This document shows positions 28,210-38,530 of a stretch of DNA of 64,000 nt, piece after piece. The notes under the pieces were generated by a model. That model did not search any database. It saw only the letters and a program-made list of their open reading frames with translations, and had not been told where the DNA came from. The translations under genes were made by a program, and so were the position numbers. The stretch lies in contig NZ_JACCEM010000002.1 of NCBI RefSeq assembly GCF_013416525.1, forward strand, positions 248,001 to 312,000. Reading direction: 5' to 3'. Position 1 is the stretch's first letter, and the number at the start of each line of letters is the position of its first letter. Source of the stretch: Parapusillimonas granuli. Lineage in GTDB: Bacteria > Pseudomonadota > Gammaproteobacteria > Burkholderiales > Burkholderiaceae_B.

Positions 28210-30204
28210 ATGACGCCTATGCAGACCAATCCCAATGCGCCGGCCCTGGTCCTCGGCGCCGATGCGCCGGCCGACCCGGTCCGGCCTTCCGGGCCCGCGG
28301 CCCCCAGGCAGAAATGGCTGAACAACCTGGAAAAGCCGCTGCTCGTCGTCGGCCTGATCGTGATGATCCTGCTCATCAACTATCAGACCCTGTTCCGCTA
28401 TTCCATCAGCAATCTCTCCCAGGCACTGGACGACCCGTTCTGGGTGTCCGTCCTGGGCCGCTTCTTCGACCAGAAGGATATCGGCGCCGCATTGCAACAC
28501 GTTTCCGGATGGGCGGTATGGACGGAAGAGCTTTCACGCTATCTGTTCATCTGGATTTCTTATCTCGCGGTCCCGGTCGCCATACTGGCGCGCAGCAACA
28601 TACGCGTCGACGTCCTCTTCCTGAAGCTCAGCCCGCGCCACCAAAGCATCGTGTGGATCATGACCGGCACCTACGCGATGATACTGGTCGGGCTGCTGGC
28701 CGCCATGGGCGCCGACCACGTCGCCATGCAGATTGCAATGCCGCAAACCACGCCGGCCTTGCAAATCAAATATTTCATTCCTTATCTCATTCTGCCGATC
28801 GGCTTCTCGCTGATGGCTTTGCGCACGCTGCAGGACATGTGGAACGAAGCCCGCCACATGCCGCTGCCCGACGTTCTCGCAGGCATCGCCCTGGCCGGCG
28901 TTTCTTTTGCGCCCGTCATGCTCCGAGACGACTGGAGCGCGACCGGCCTGCTCTTCACCTACTTCATCCTGTTCCTGATGCTGGGCGTGCCCATCGCTTT
29001 CTCACTGGGCCTCTCCACTCTGGCCGCCATCGTGGGCGCGGGCACGCTGCCCGTGGCCTATCTGGCCCAGATCGCCTTCGTTTCCATCGATTCATTCCCG
29101 ATCATGGCGATTCCCTTCTTCATCGCCGCGGGCATCTTCATGGGCGCGGGCGGGCTCTCGAAACGCCTGCTGGCCGTGGGCGACGAACTCGTGGGTTCGC
29201 TTCCCGGCGGCATGGCCCTGGCCAGCATCATGACCTGCATGTTCTTCGCCGCGATCAGCGGCTCGGGCCCGGCCACCGTCGCGGCGATCGGCACGATCAC
29301 CATACCCGCCATGATCGCGCGCGGATACGACAAATACTTCGCCGCGGCGGTGGTCGCATCGGCCGGGGCGATCGGCGTCATCATTCCGCCAAGCAACCCC
29401 TTCGTGATCTACGGCGTGGCCGGCCAAGTCTCGGTGGGCAAGCTGTTCATGGCCGGCATCATTCCCGGCGTCATCATGGGCGTGGGCCTGATGATCGTGG
29501 CTTACATGATCTCCAAAAAGAAGGGCTGGCACGGCGAAAAGCGCAAACGCTCGCCGGCCACCCTGCTATGGGCCTGCTGGGACGCCAAATGGGCGCTGCT
29601 GGTGCCGGTGATCGTTCTGGGCGGTATCTACGGCGGCATCATGACGCCCACGGAGGCCGCCGCGGTCGCGGCCCTGTACGGCCTGGTGGTCGGCCTCTGG
29701 ATCTACCGCGAAATGTCATGGAAGAGCTTGTATCAAAGCTGCATCGAATCATCGCTGACGTCTTCCATCGTCATCGTCCTGATGGCCATGGCCACGATGT
29801 TCGGAAACATCATGACCATAGAACAGATACCGGACACCATCGCCACGGCCATTCTCAGCATCTCCGAGAACAAAATCGTCATCCTGCTGCTCATCAACGT
29901 CTTCCTGCTATGGATAGGCGTATTCATGGAAGCGCTCGCGGCCATCGTGATCCTGACGCCCATCCTGCTGCCTCTGGTACTGAAGCTGGGCGTCGACCCC
30001 GTGCACTTCGGCGTCATCATGGTCATGAACCTGGCAATCGGCTTCATCACGCCGCCTGTGGGCGTGAACCTGTTCGTGGCAAGCAGCATCGCGCAAACCG
30101 GCATCGGCAGAATCGCCGTGGCCGCATGGCCGTTCCTGATTTCCATGCTGATCGTCCTGATGGTCGTCACCTATGTTCCCGAGGTCTCGCTCTGGCTGGG
30201 CTGA
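28210..30204 (+). CDS. dctQM: TRAP transporter fused small and large permease (DctQM)
   Basis: A 664-residue membrane protein that joins the DctQ subunit (residues ~40-210; RYLFIWISYLAVPVAILARSN is typical) to the DctM ion-coupled transport subunit (~235-664). DctM hallmarks include FFIAAGIFMGAGGLSKRL, AAISGSGPATVAAIG, GVIIPPSNPFVIYGV and FITPPVGVNLFVASSIA. Fused QM proteins are known, for example in sialic acid transporters. Together with dctP it forms a sodium-driven secondary importer. There is an Ala/Pro-rich cytoplasmic N-terminus of about 35 residues. A GC hairpin at 30232-30261 follows. Confidence 0.93.
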   Translation: MTPMQTNPNAPALVLGADAPADPVRPSGPAAPRQKWLNNLEKPLLVVGLIVMILLINYQTLFRYSISNLSQALDDPFWVSVLGRFFDQKDIGAALQHVSGWAVWTEELSRYLFIWISYLAVPVAILARSNIRVDVLFLKLSPRHQSIVWIMTGTYAMILVGLLAAMGADHVAMQIAMPQTTPALQIKYFIPYLILPIGFSLMALRTLQDMWNEARHMPLPDVLAGIALAGVSFAPVMLRDDWSATGLLFTYFILFLMLGVPIAFSLGLSTLAAIVGAGTLPVAYLAQIAFVSIDSFPIMAIPFFIAAGIFMGAGGLSKRLLAVGDELVGSLPGGMALASIMTCMFFAAISGSGPATVAAIGTITIPAMIARGYDKYFAAAVVASAGAIGVIIPPSNPFVIYGVAGQVSVGKLFMAGIIPGVIMGVGLMIVAYMISKKKGWHGEKRKRSPATLLWACWDAKWALLVPVIVLGGIYGGIMTPTEAAAVAALYGLVVGLWIYREMSWKSLYQSCIESSLTSSIVIVLMAMATMFGNIMTIEQIPDTIATAILSISENKIVILLLINVFLLWIGVFMEALAAIVILTPILLPLVLKLGVDPVHFGVIMVMNLAIGFITPPVGVNLFVASSIAQTGIGRIAVAAWPFLISMLIVLMVVTYVPEVSLWLG

Positions 30205-30231
30205 AGGCCGAACTCCGTGTACGCGGGCGCG

Positions 30232-30261
30232 CCGGCGTCCGCCCGCAACGGCGGGCGCCGG
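30232..30261 (+). terminator. GC-rich hairpin after dctQM
   Basis: CCGGCGTCCGCC / GGCGGGCGCCGG forms a 12-bp stem (one G-T pair) with a six-base loop, 28 bases after the dctQM stop. No T-run follows, so termination would be partial or Rho-assisted. The rest of the gap, up to 30361, holds a possible -10 box (CATAAT, 30321-30326) for the next gene. Confidence 0.5.
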
Positions 30262-30361
30262 TTCAGGGCGTCCCATGAAGGCCACAGCGCCACGGCATTT
30301 GGTTCGGGCACAATCCCTGACATAATAGGGTCCCCGCCTTGATGCCGTAGCGCGCCACCAC

Positions 30362-31399
30362 ATGCACAGCCACACCCGCCCCGACCCCCGACTTCTGCAA
30401 TTCATACGCGCCCTGCCGAAAGCCGAACTCCACCTTCACATCGAGGGCACGCTGGAGCCGGAGCTGATGTTCGAGCTGGCCCGCCGCAACGGCATCGAAC
30501 TGCCGTATCCGACGGTGGAAGCGCTGCGCGCCGCTTACCGGTTCGATGATCTGCAGTCCTTTCTGGACCTGTATTACGCAGGCGCGGGCGTGCTGATCCA
30601 GGAGGCGGATTTCTACGACATGACCATGGCCTACCTGCGCCGCGCCCAGCGCGACGGCATCGTGCATGCGGAAATCATGTTCGACCCGCAGACCCACACC
30701 GCCCGCGGCGTTCCCATGGAAACGGTATTCGCCGGCATCGGCCGCGCCTTGCGCGACGCCCGCGATACCCTGGGCGTCAGCGGCTACCTGCTATTGAGCT
30801 TCTTGCGGCACCTTCCGGAAGCCGATGCCTTTTCCACCTTGGAGCAAGCCCTGCCGCTGCGCGACCGGTACCAGGACATCTGGATGGGAATAGGGCTGGA
30901 TTCCGCCGAAAAAGGCAACCCGCCGGAAAAATTCGCGCGGGTTTTCGCCCGCTGCCGCGAGCTGGGGTTCCGCCTGGTAGCCCATGCCGGGGAAGAGGGC
31001 CCCGCGGCCTACGTGCGCGACGCCCTGGATATCCTGCGGGTGGAACGCATAGACCACGGCGTCAGAAGCGAAGAAGACCCGGACCTGATGCGGCGGCTGG
31101 CGCAGGAAAAGGTGCCCCTCACCGTATGCCCCTTGTCCAACCTGCGGCTTTGCGTCTTTCCCTCGCTGGAAGACCATAACCTCGCCCGCATGCTGCGCCA
31201 GGGCCTGATGGTCACCGTGAATTCGGACGACCCCGCTTATTTCGGCGGCTACCTGGCCGACAACTACCTGGCCTGCGCCGAATCCTTGGGCCTGGACGAA
31301 GCGGAACTCGCCACCCTGGCCGGCAACAGCATCCGTGCGTCTTTCCTGCCGCCGGAGCAGAAAGCGCAATGGCTGGCGCGCCTGCCGGCGACGGCGTGA
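30362..31399 (+). CDS. Adenine deaminase (adenosine-deaminase superfamily)
   Basis: A 345-residue metal-dependent amidohydrolase. KAELHLHIEGTLEPEL gives the HxH zinc ligands, LVAHAGEEGP the third histidine and the catalytic glutamate, ERIDHGVR the substrate histidine and VTVNSDDPAYFGGYLADNY the metal aspartate. The FFDPQTHT-like segment (IMFDPQTHTARG) and the DDPAYFGGY ending are those of the bacterial adenine deaminase subgroup (as in Pseudomonas) rather than true adenosine deaminase. It would convert adenine to hypoxanthine in purine salvage. No SD is visible before the ATG. A terminator follows directly. Confidence 0.88.
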   Translation: MHSHTRPDPRLLQFIRALPKAELHLHIEGTLEPELMFELARRNGIELPYPTVEALRAAYRFDDLQSFLDLYYAGAGVLIQEADFYDMTMAYLRRAQRDGIVHAEIMFDPQTHTARGVPMETVFAGIGRALRDARDTLGVSGYLLLSFLRHLPEADAFSTLEQALPLRDRYQDIWMGIGLDSAEKGNPPEKFARVFARCRELGFRLVAHAGEEGPAAYVRDALDILRVERIDHGVRSEEDPDLMRRLAQEKVPLTVCPLSNLRLCVFPSLEDHNLARMLRQGLMVTVNSDDPAYFGGYLADNYLACAESLGLDEAELATLAGNSIRASFLPPEQKAQWLARLPATA

Positions 31400-31401
31400 A
31401 A

Positions 31402-31426
31402 AAAGCCCACCTTGCGGTGGGCTTTT
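31402..31426. terminator. Bidirectional rho-independent terminator
   Basis: AAAGCCCACC-TTGC-GGTGGGCTTTT, three bases after the adenine deaminase stop. A-run and T-run on the two sides let it serve the deaminase gene (plus) and the cold-shock gene (minus, ends 31446). Confidence 0.93.
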
Positions 31427-31445
31427 CTACTGCATCAAGGCCGTA

Positions 31446-31655
31446 TTACAGGACCTGGATGGATTTGGCTTGCGGGCCCTTCTGGCCTTCCGAGGCGACG
31501 AAGGAAACGCGCTGGTTTTCTTCGAGCGACTTGAAGCCCGTGCCGAGAATATCGGTGTGGTGGGCGAAGAGGTCCTTGCCACCGGACTCAGGCTTGATGA
31601 AGCCGTAGCCTTTTTCGTTGTTGAACCATTTGACAATACCGGTTTCAGTTTGCAT
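31446..31655 (-). CDS. Cold-shock domain protein
   Basis: A 69-residue single cold-shock domain. RNP1 is KGYGFIKP and RNP2 is LFAHHTDI (the usual form is VFVHHSAI), with [10 protein letters not shown] before them. It binds single-stranded RNA/DNA and likely acts as an RNA chaperone. It has a long AT-rich leader, typical of the family. Confidence 0.95.
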   Translation of the reverse strand: MQTETGIVKWFNNEKGYGFIKPESGGKDLFAHHTDILGTGFKSLEENQRVSFVASEGQKGPQAKSIQVL

Positions 31656-31814
31656 TTTTGCAATCCCTATAAAAATTGAGCGACATGCCCTTAAGGAAGA
31701 CTGTCAAGGTGTAGAGATTTGAGCAAAAAAGTACTGAGGTACTGAATTTGTACTAACTTCAACGAACTTGAAAATCTAGATTGCCATGCTATAGATAAGG
31801 CACCGGCAAGTCAA
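31656..31814 (-). promoter_or_regulatory. Cold-shock gene leader and putative promoter
   Basis: Minus-strand TTGACT (31814-31809) and TATAGC (31793-31788) with a 15-base spacer could be the promoter, giving a leader of about 125 bases, as for other csp mRNAs. Inside the leader three direct repeats of the type GTACTRA occur (31731, 31739, 31750 on the plus strand). The segment is low in GC. No riboswitch fold is claimed. Confidence 0.4.
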
Positions 31815-31879
31815 CTACATATTCGGGTATATTCAATGGATTGTGCCTTTTTTTGTATCGTGACGTGACACGCTCCTTC

Positions 31880-32443
31880 ATGCATCGCCCACCGCCCATG
31901 CTGCCCAGGTCTTTCTACGACCGCGACACGGTCGTCGTGGCCCAGGCCCTGCTGGGCAAGCTGCTGGTCCACCGCGTCGAAGAAACGCCCCGGGTCGGGC
32001 GCATCGTCGAGGTCGAAGCCTATCTGGGGCCGCAAGACCTGGCCGCCCATTCGTCCAAGGGCCTGACCCCCCGCACCCGGGCCATGTTCGGCCCGCCGGG
32101 CCACGCCTATGTCTATCTGATCTACGGCATGCATCACTGCATGAACGTCGTCACCGGCGCCCCGGGCACCGGCACCGCGGTGCTGCTGCGCGCGCTCGAG
32201 CCCGTGGCCAACCTGGCGGCGCCCGCCAATGGCCCGGGGCGTTTGTGCAAGGCCATGGGCATAGACAAGTCCCACTATGGGCACGATCTGTGCAGCGAGG
32301 ACTTCTACATCGCCGAAGCGGACGACGCCTCGCCCATCACCATCGTGACCCGGCCGCGCATCGGCGTGGACTACGCCGGCGAGTGGGCGGCCCGGCCGCT
32401 GCGGTTCTATATAGAAGGCAATCCCCACGTCTCCAGGAAGTAG
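31880..32443 (+). CDS. mpg: 3-methyladenine DNA glycosylase (AAG/MPG family)
   Basis: A 187-residue alkyl-adenine DNA glycosylase. The catalytic glutamate lies in RIVEVEAYLGPQDLAAHS and the base-flipping tyrosine region is PPGHAYVYLIYGMHHCMNVV; NGPGRLCKAMGID is also typical. It removes alkylated bases in base excision repair. Starts at 31880 (MHRPPPMLPRSF) or 31898 (MLPRSF) are both possible; the second gives the family's usual N-terminus. A tRNA gene follows. Confidence 0.94.
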   Translation: MHRPPPMLPRSFYDRDTVVVAQALLGKLLVHRVEETPRVGRIVEVEAYLGPQDLAAHSSKGLTPRTRAMFGPPGHAYVYLIYGMHHCMNVVTGAPGTGTAVLLRALEPVANLAAPANGPGRLCKAMGIDKSHYGHDLCSEDFYIAEADDASPITIVTRPRIGVDYAGEWAARPLRFYIEGNPHVSRK

Positions 32444-32456
32444 TTTGCCGGTCGCC

Positions 32457-32485
32457 ATGACAAGAAAAAAAAACCGTGTTATAGT
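32457..32485 (+). promoter_or_regulatory. tRNA-Arg promoter
   Basis: ATGACA (32457-32462), a 17-base A-rich spacer and TATAGT (32480-32485) make a strong sigma70 promoter. It ends 15 bases before the tRNA. Confidence 0.75.
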
Positions 32486-32500
32486 TACGCCTCTTTCACA

Positions 32501-32577
32501 GCGGCTGTAGCTCAGTTGGATAGAGTACTTGGCTACGAACCAAGGGGTCGTGGGTTCGAATCCTGCCAGCCGCGCCA
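32501..32577 (+). tRNA. tRNA-Arg (anticodon ACG)
   Basis: A 77-base cloverleaf with acceptor stem GCGGCTG / CAGCCGC, discriminator G and encoded CCA. The anticodon stem CTTGG/CCAAG encloses loop CTACGAA, so the anticodon is ACG (read as inosine-CG), decoding CGU/CGC/CGA arginine codons. The T-arm GTGGGTTCGAATCCTGC is standard. Confidence 0.97.
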
Positions 32578-32603
32578 AAATTCACTAGTGTTTTCAGCTA
32601 GTC

Positions 32604-32639
32604 AAAACCGCCTAGGGGTGTAATCCCTAGGCGGTTTTT
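32604..32639 (+). terminator. Rho-independent terminator after tRNA-Arg
   Basis: AAAACCGCCTAGGG / CCCTAGGCGGTTTTT, a 14-bp stem with seven-base loop and T-run, 27 bases after the tRNA. The following 32640-32854 stretch holds no gene that I can support; it must contain the promoter of the kinase operon. Confidence 0.93.
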
Positions 32640-32854
32640 CTTTGCGTGCGTCAGAGCTGCTCCGCAAGATCGATCGGAGGGATCAAGGCGCGCGCCCCAA
32701 ACCTAGTACAAGCAGTACAAACAATGTATCTTCATGTAAAATAACCCTTCTCGGTATATCTAGAAGGCGTTCGCGGGAATATCCTAGCTGTTCGCATTGC
32801 ATGCCTGGTTCGTTGCGGCACACATCCGCAAAACAGGAAAAATCCTATACCAAA

Positions 32855-34132
32855 ATGATGCAAGAACTCTCTCGTGACCTTCAGAACGTAGCGCCGCTCG
32901 GCTTCATCGTGCTGGATAAAAATCATATGCTGTACTTCACGAACAGCTACATGGTCACCCAAACCGGCATCCCCAACGAAAACGCCATCGGCCGGGCGCC
33001 CGCGGCCGTCTACCACGGCATGGATCCCGCCGTCCTGGACGCCACGCTGCGCCTTTGCGGCCGCCTCGCCGGCAAGCCCGTGATCGCCGACGACGCCCAC
33101 ACCCGCCTGGAAATTCACGTGCGCGCCGCCGGCGAAGCGCCGCGCATCCTGCATGGGCTGCTGTACTTTTCCTTCGTCGACACCGACGACGGCCACCCGT
33201 ACTACGCCCTGTTCTTCTGCGAATTCCAGCCCCGCAACGGCAGCCCTTTCCACCAGGGTTTCAGCCGGGCGCTGCAAGAACTTCGACAGACCCGCATAGA
33301 CCAGCAACGGCTGCTTGCCGAGCTCGAGCGCGCCAACGACCAATTGCTGCGTTCCGACAAGCTGGCCAGCATCGGGCAGCTGGCCGCGGGCGTCGCCCAT
33401 GAAATCAACAACCCGGTCGGCTACGTTTTTTCCAATCTCAAGACGCTGGCCAGCTACGTCCGCGACCTCATCAAAATCGTCGATACCGTCGAAGACCTGG
33501 ACAACCTGGAAGAAATACGCAGGCTCAAGCAGAACCTGGATTATCAATACATACGCAACGACGTCGAGGCCTTGATCCAGGAATCCGAGGAAGGCATCGG
33601 GCGCATCAAGCGCATCATTTCCTCGCTCCAGGATTTCTCGCACATCGAGACCAACGGCTTCAGCGCGGTGGACCTGCACCAGGGCATAGAATCCACGCTC
33701 AGCATCGCCGGCAACGAAATCCGCCAGAAGGCCGTCATCGTCAAGGAATACGGGCAATTGCCGCCCGTCGAATGCGACATCTCCCAGATCAAGCAGGTCG
33801 TGCTGAACCTGGTCATCAATGCCGCGCAATCGATCGACGGCACGGGCGTCATCACCATCCGGACGGGAACGCAAGGAAGCGAAGCCTGGCTGGAAGTCGA
33901 AGACACCGGCCAGGGCATAGACGAAGCCTTTTCGCAACGCATCTTCGAACCGTTCTTCACCACCAAGCCCGTGGGCCAGGGCACCGGCCTGGGCCTGGCG
34001 CTGTCGAACAGCATCGTCCAGAAGCACCAGGGACGCATAGAAGTATCCAGCCGGCTTGGCGAGGGCTCGCGCTTTCGAGTCTGGCTACCCATCAAGCAGC
34101 CGACGGCCAAGGAGCCCTCCGATGCGGTCTGA
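32855..34132 (+). CDS. Sensor histidine kinase (soluble)
   Basis: A 425-residue kinase without membrane segments. Residues ~10-130 form a PAS-like sensor (FIVLDKNHMLYFTNSYM). A coiled-coil linker leads to the H-box GVAHEINNPVGYVFSN with His182, then N-box LVINAAQSI, G1 DTGQGI and G2 GTGLGLALSNSI. It belongs to the NtrB/AtoS-like HATPase group. It has no receiver of its own and overlaps the next gene by 11 bases, so its likely partners are the two receiver-bearing proteins downstream. The start at 32855 is chosen from the domain; an upstream extension to 32642 is basic, Ser-rich and has no match. Confidence 0.9.
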   Translation: MMQELSRDLQNVAPLGFIVLDKNHMLYFTNSYMVTQTGIPNENAIGRAPAAVYHGMDPAVLDATLRLCGRLAGKPVIADDAHTRLEIHVRAAGEAPRILHGLLYFSFVDTDDGHPYYALFFCEFQPRNGSPFHQGFSRALQELRQTRIDQQRLLAELERANDQLLRSDKLASIGQLAAGVAHEINNPVGYVFSNLKTLASYVRDLIKIVDTVEDLDNLEEIRRLKQNLDYQYIRNDVEALIQESEEGIGRIKRIISSLQDFSHIETNGFSAVDLHQGIESTLSIAGNEIRQKAVIVKEYGQLPPVECDISQIKQVVLNLVINAAQSIDGTGVITIRTGTQGSEAWLEVEDTGQGIDEAFSQRIFEPFFTTKPVGQGTGLGLALSNSIVQKHQGRIEVSSRLGEGSRFRVWLPIKQPTAKEPSDAV

Positions 34133-35462
34133 ACAGCCCGAGGCGCAGCACGGCGCGACCTTGCTCCTGGTCGACGACGACCCCTACATCACGAAAAGCA
34201 TCAAACGGGCGCTGTACCGCAAACCCTATCGCGTGCTGACGGCCGACGGCGGCGCGGCGGCCCTGTCGCTGATGGAAACCCATGACGTGGACCTGGTGAT
34301 TTCCGACGTGCGCATGCCCGCCATGGACGGCGCGACGCTGCTCGTCGAGATCCGGCGCCGCTGGCCCGACTGCATACGCATGCTGCTCACCGGCCACGTC
34401 GACATCGCCGCGACCATCCAGGCCATCAACGACGGCCACATCTACCGCTACATCACCAAGCCCTGGGACGACGCCGAACTCCTCTGCATCATCGAGCAGA
34501 GCCTGGCCCACCGCGACGCCGAGCAAGACCGCGAACGCCTGCGCAAGCTGGCGCACGAGCAGAACGAGGCCCTGCAGCGGCTGAACGAAACCCTGGAAGC
34601 GCGGGTGCGGGAGCGCACCGCCGAACTCTCGCACGCCACGGCGCTGCTGGACAAGGCCTATTCCGACCTGCAGCACAGCTACGTGACGGCCACCGAGGTC
34701 TTTTCCTCGCTCATCAACCAGCGCCTGCCGAGAAGCCGGCAGACCAACCGGAAGGTCATCGAGCTGGTCCGGCGCTTCTGCGAGCTGCGCGACATGGATG
34801 CCAAAGAGCGCCAGGACCTCGAAATGGCCGCCGCCCTGTACAACATCGGCAAGCTCACGTGGCGGGACGAGATGATCGCCCTGCCCCTGGACAAGCTCGA
34901 AAGCGCGCAAACGGCGCAATACCGGCAGTACCCCCGCATCGGCGAAAACCTGCTGACGGCGCTCGAGCCCGCGCAGCGCGCGGCGCAAATCATCTACCAC
35001 CACCAGGAGCGCTGGGACGGCATGGGCTTCCCGGAACGCCTGTACGGCGAAGCCATCCCGTGGGGGGCCCGGCTCCTGAAGCTGGCCGTCGACTACATCG
35101 AGATGCAGATGGGCATGATCATGGCCCGCCCGCTCGCGCCGGAAGAGGCCCTGGACATCATGAAGATGAATCGCGGCGCCCTGTACGACCCCGCGCTCTT
35201 CGACGAATTCCTGGCCTTCACGACCCGGGAAGAGCACGATGCCGAGCCCGACGACGCCGACGTCCTGGAACTCGCCTCCATCAGCCTGGTGCCGGGCATG
35301 ATCATTGCCAGGAACTTGTATTCCGCCGAAGGGACGCTGCTGCTCAGCAAAGGCAAGCTGATCAGCGAGCGGCTGATTGAAAAACTGCGCAACTTCGAGA
35401 ACAATGCGGGTGTCCGCTACACCTTCCATGTCAAGCGGCCGGAGCAGGACTCCATTACGTGA
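34122..35462 (+). CDS. Response regulator with degenerate HD-GYP domain
   Basis: A 446-residue protein. A receiver at ~13-130 has phospho-acceptor Asp62 in VISDVRMPAMDG and KPW downstream. A coiled coil (~130-190) connects to an HD-GYP-like domain. The domain has lost key residues: the metal pair HD is Tyr240-Asn241 (LYNIGKL), and the HPxxG motif is YPRIG, while HHQERWDGMGFPERL (from His293) is kept. Cyclic-di-GMP phosphodiesterase activity is therefore unlikely; a binding or scaffold role fits better. The C-terminal ~60 residues form a small extra domain (LVPGMIIARNLYSAEGTLLLSKG) seen in related RpfG-like proteins. Confidence 0.88.
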   Translation: MRSEQPEAQHGATLLLVDDDPYITKSIKRALYRKPYRVLTADGGAAALSLMETHDVDLVISDVRMPAMDGATLLVEIRRRWPDCIRMLLTGHVDIAATIQAINDGHIYRYITKPWDDAELLCIIEQSLAHRDAEQDRERLRKLAHEQNEALQRLNETLEARVRERTAELSHATALLDKAYSDLQHSYVTATEVFSSLINQRLPRSRQTNRKVIELVRRFCELRDMDAKERQDLEMAAALYNIGKLTWRDEMIALPLDKLESAQTAQYRQYPRIGENLLTALEPAQRAAQIIYHHQERWDGMGFPERLYGEAIPWGARLLKLAVDYIEMQMGMIMARPLAPEEALDIMKMNRGALYDPALFDEFLAFTTREEHDAEPDDADVLELASISLVPGMIIARNLYSAEGTLLLSKGKLISERLIEKLRNFENNAGVRYTFHVKRPEQDSIT

Positions 35463-37807
35463 ACATATTGCCTCCTTCTTGCCGGCGCAACGGGGACGCT
35501 CGCTCGCTGCGCCTTCCGGGCGTGCAGCACCTGCTGCTGCAGGTGATCTCCATCGCCCTCGTCGCCATGGCCCTGGGCGCCTGGGCGGGGCACTGGACGC
35601 ACGCGCGCTCGGGCGTCGAGTCGGATGCGCTGCTGGTCTCCCCCGTCTTTGCCGGCGCTCTTTTCGCCTGCGGCTGCCTGCTCTGCCTGGCCTGGATCAA
35701 GCCGGCGGCCTCCACCGCGCTCGGCGCCGTCTCGCTCGCGCTCATACTGGTATTCAGGGGCGTGCCCGAATGGGCCGCCCTTTGGCCGCTGGGGCGGCCG
35801 CAGGCCGCCGACCTCGGCAGCCTGCTGGCCGTCGCGGGCTCCGCCCTGGCCGCCTGGATGCCGTCCCGGGCCGAAACGCCGGCGGCCTCGGCGCGGTCCA
35901 GTCTCATCGTCGTCATTCTGGGCTCGGCGGCGACCGCCCTGGCCTTCTGCTTCCTGCTCGCCGGCACGCGCGGCAAGCCCCACGACGGCATATTCAGCCT
36001 GCTGCCGGAGCTCTTCTTCCTGGCGGGCCTGCTCATCACGTTTCTGTTCACCGCCAGCCTGAATCTGACGCGCATCGCCCAGAACCAGTCCCTGCGCCTG
36101 CGCGACTACGCCCTGCGCGATCCTCTCACCGGCCTGCCCAACCGCCGCGTGCTTGAAAAGCGGCTCCGCGCCGCATGCGAACAGGCGCGCAAGGACAAGA
36201 CCGGCGTGGCCGTCGTCTTTCTCGACCTGGACGGAATCGAGTTCATCAACAACTCGCTGGGCCACGCCATCGGCGACAAGCTCCTGATCCGCGCCTCGCA
36301 GCGCATGCAGCAGCTGGTGGGCGGCAAAGGCGTGGTCGCGCACCTTACCAGCGACGAGTTCGTCGTGCTGCTCACCGGCATGCGGCAGCCCGAAGTCGAA
36401 CAATTCACCCGGGAACTGATACAGGCGCTGGCGCAGCCGTATTTCGTCGAGCACGGCGGGCTGCGCGCCAGCGCGAGCGCCGGCATACGGGTGTCGGACG
36501 GCGACGTCGACGACCCCCTGGAACTGATCCGGGAAGCCGACCTGGCCATGCTCCGGGCCAAGCAGGAAGGCCGGAACACCTGGCATCTGTACACCCGGGA
36601 CATGAGCGCCGCCATCGCCAAGCGCCTGGCGCTGCGCAACGACCTGCAGCAAGCCATGGATACCGAGGCGCTGGAACTGCACTACCAGCCCATCGTCGAC
36701 GGCCACACCTGCCGCGTCGTGAGTGTCGAAAGCCTGCTGCGCTGGCGCCATCCCGAGCGCGGGCTCATACAGCCCTCGCAGTTCATTCCCCTGGCCGAGG
36801 AAACCGGCCAGATCATACGCCTGACGGAATGGGCGCTGGCCACGGCCTGCCAGGCCAGCCATGCGCTGCGCAAGCACGGCCTGCTGGACGTGCGCGTCGT
36901 CGTCAATATTTCGCCCTTGTACTTCCAGCGCGCCGACTTCGTCCAGAGCATACGCCGCGCGCTGCAAGAAGCCGGCCTGCCCGGCACCGCCCTGGAAATA
37001 GAAATCACCGAAAGCCTGCTGCTGGCCAACAAGGAAGAGGCCGTGACCAAGCTGGCGGAATTGCGCGAACTCGGCCTGTACACTTCGATCGACGACTTCG
37101 GCACCGGCTATTCCAGCCTCAATTACCTGAAGAACCTGCCGGTCGACAAAATCAAGATAGACCGCAGCTTCGTCACCGACATCGTGACGGACGCCGCCGA
37201 CGCCGCGATTTCGCAAGGCATCATCTCGATGGCGCATCACCTGGGGCTCAAGGTGGTGGCCGAAGGGATAGAAACCGAAGCCCAGCTGGCTTTCCTGAAG
37301 CGCAACCACTGCGACGAATTCCAGGGCTATCTGCTGGCCCGCCCGGCGCCCATGGAGGCGCTGATCGCCAGCCTCAGCGCCGGCAATTGCCGCATCGCGC
37401 TTCCGGGCATGCCCGACGCGCCGACGTCCGATCGCGTGCTGCTGCTCATCGACGACGAAAGAAACGTCCTGAACGCCCTGGTCCGCCTGCTGCGCCGCGA
37501 CGGCTACCAGATATTCACCGCCACCAATCCGGCGGACGCCTTCAACATCCTGGCCACGCACGACGTCCAGGTCGTGGTGTGCGACCAGCGCATGCCGGAA
37601 ATGAACGGCACGGAATTCTTCAGCAAGGTCAAGGACCTTTACCCCAACACCGTGCGGATGATTCTTTCCGGCTACACCGAGCTCAAGTCCGTCACCGACG
37701 CCATCAACCGCGGCGCCATCTACAAATACCTGACCAAGCCCTGGGACGACGAGAAGCTGCGCAGCGACGTGCAGCAGGCATTCAAGGACCGCAAGGCCGG
37801 CGCCGAC

Positions 37808-37837
<30 letters not shown>
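35459..37837 (+). CDS. Membrane GGDEF(degenerate)-EAL protein with C-terminal receiver
   Basis: A 792-residue protein starting at a GTG that overlaps the previous stop (GTGA). The N-terminus has about five membrane helices (residues ~25-205). The GGDEF domain (~215-375) reads TSDEF at 297-301 instead of GGDEF, so cyclase activity is doubtful. The EAL domain (~395-640) keeps E424 (ESLLRW), [21 protein letters not shown] and AEGIET, so it should hydrolyse cyclic-di-GMP. A complete receiver (~665-785) follows, with Asp709 in [13 protein letters not shown] receiver at the C-terminal end is unusual. It probably responds to the kinase two genes upstream. Confidence 0.92.

Positions 37838-38522
<685 letters not shown>

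Positions 38523-38530
<8 letters not shown>

Noticed and set aside
32640-32854. N-terminal extension of the histidine kinase from 32642
   Set aside because: It reads directly out of the tRNA terminator, is basic and Ser-rich, and lacks any domain. The paired ATG at 32855/32858 fits the PAS start.
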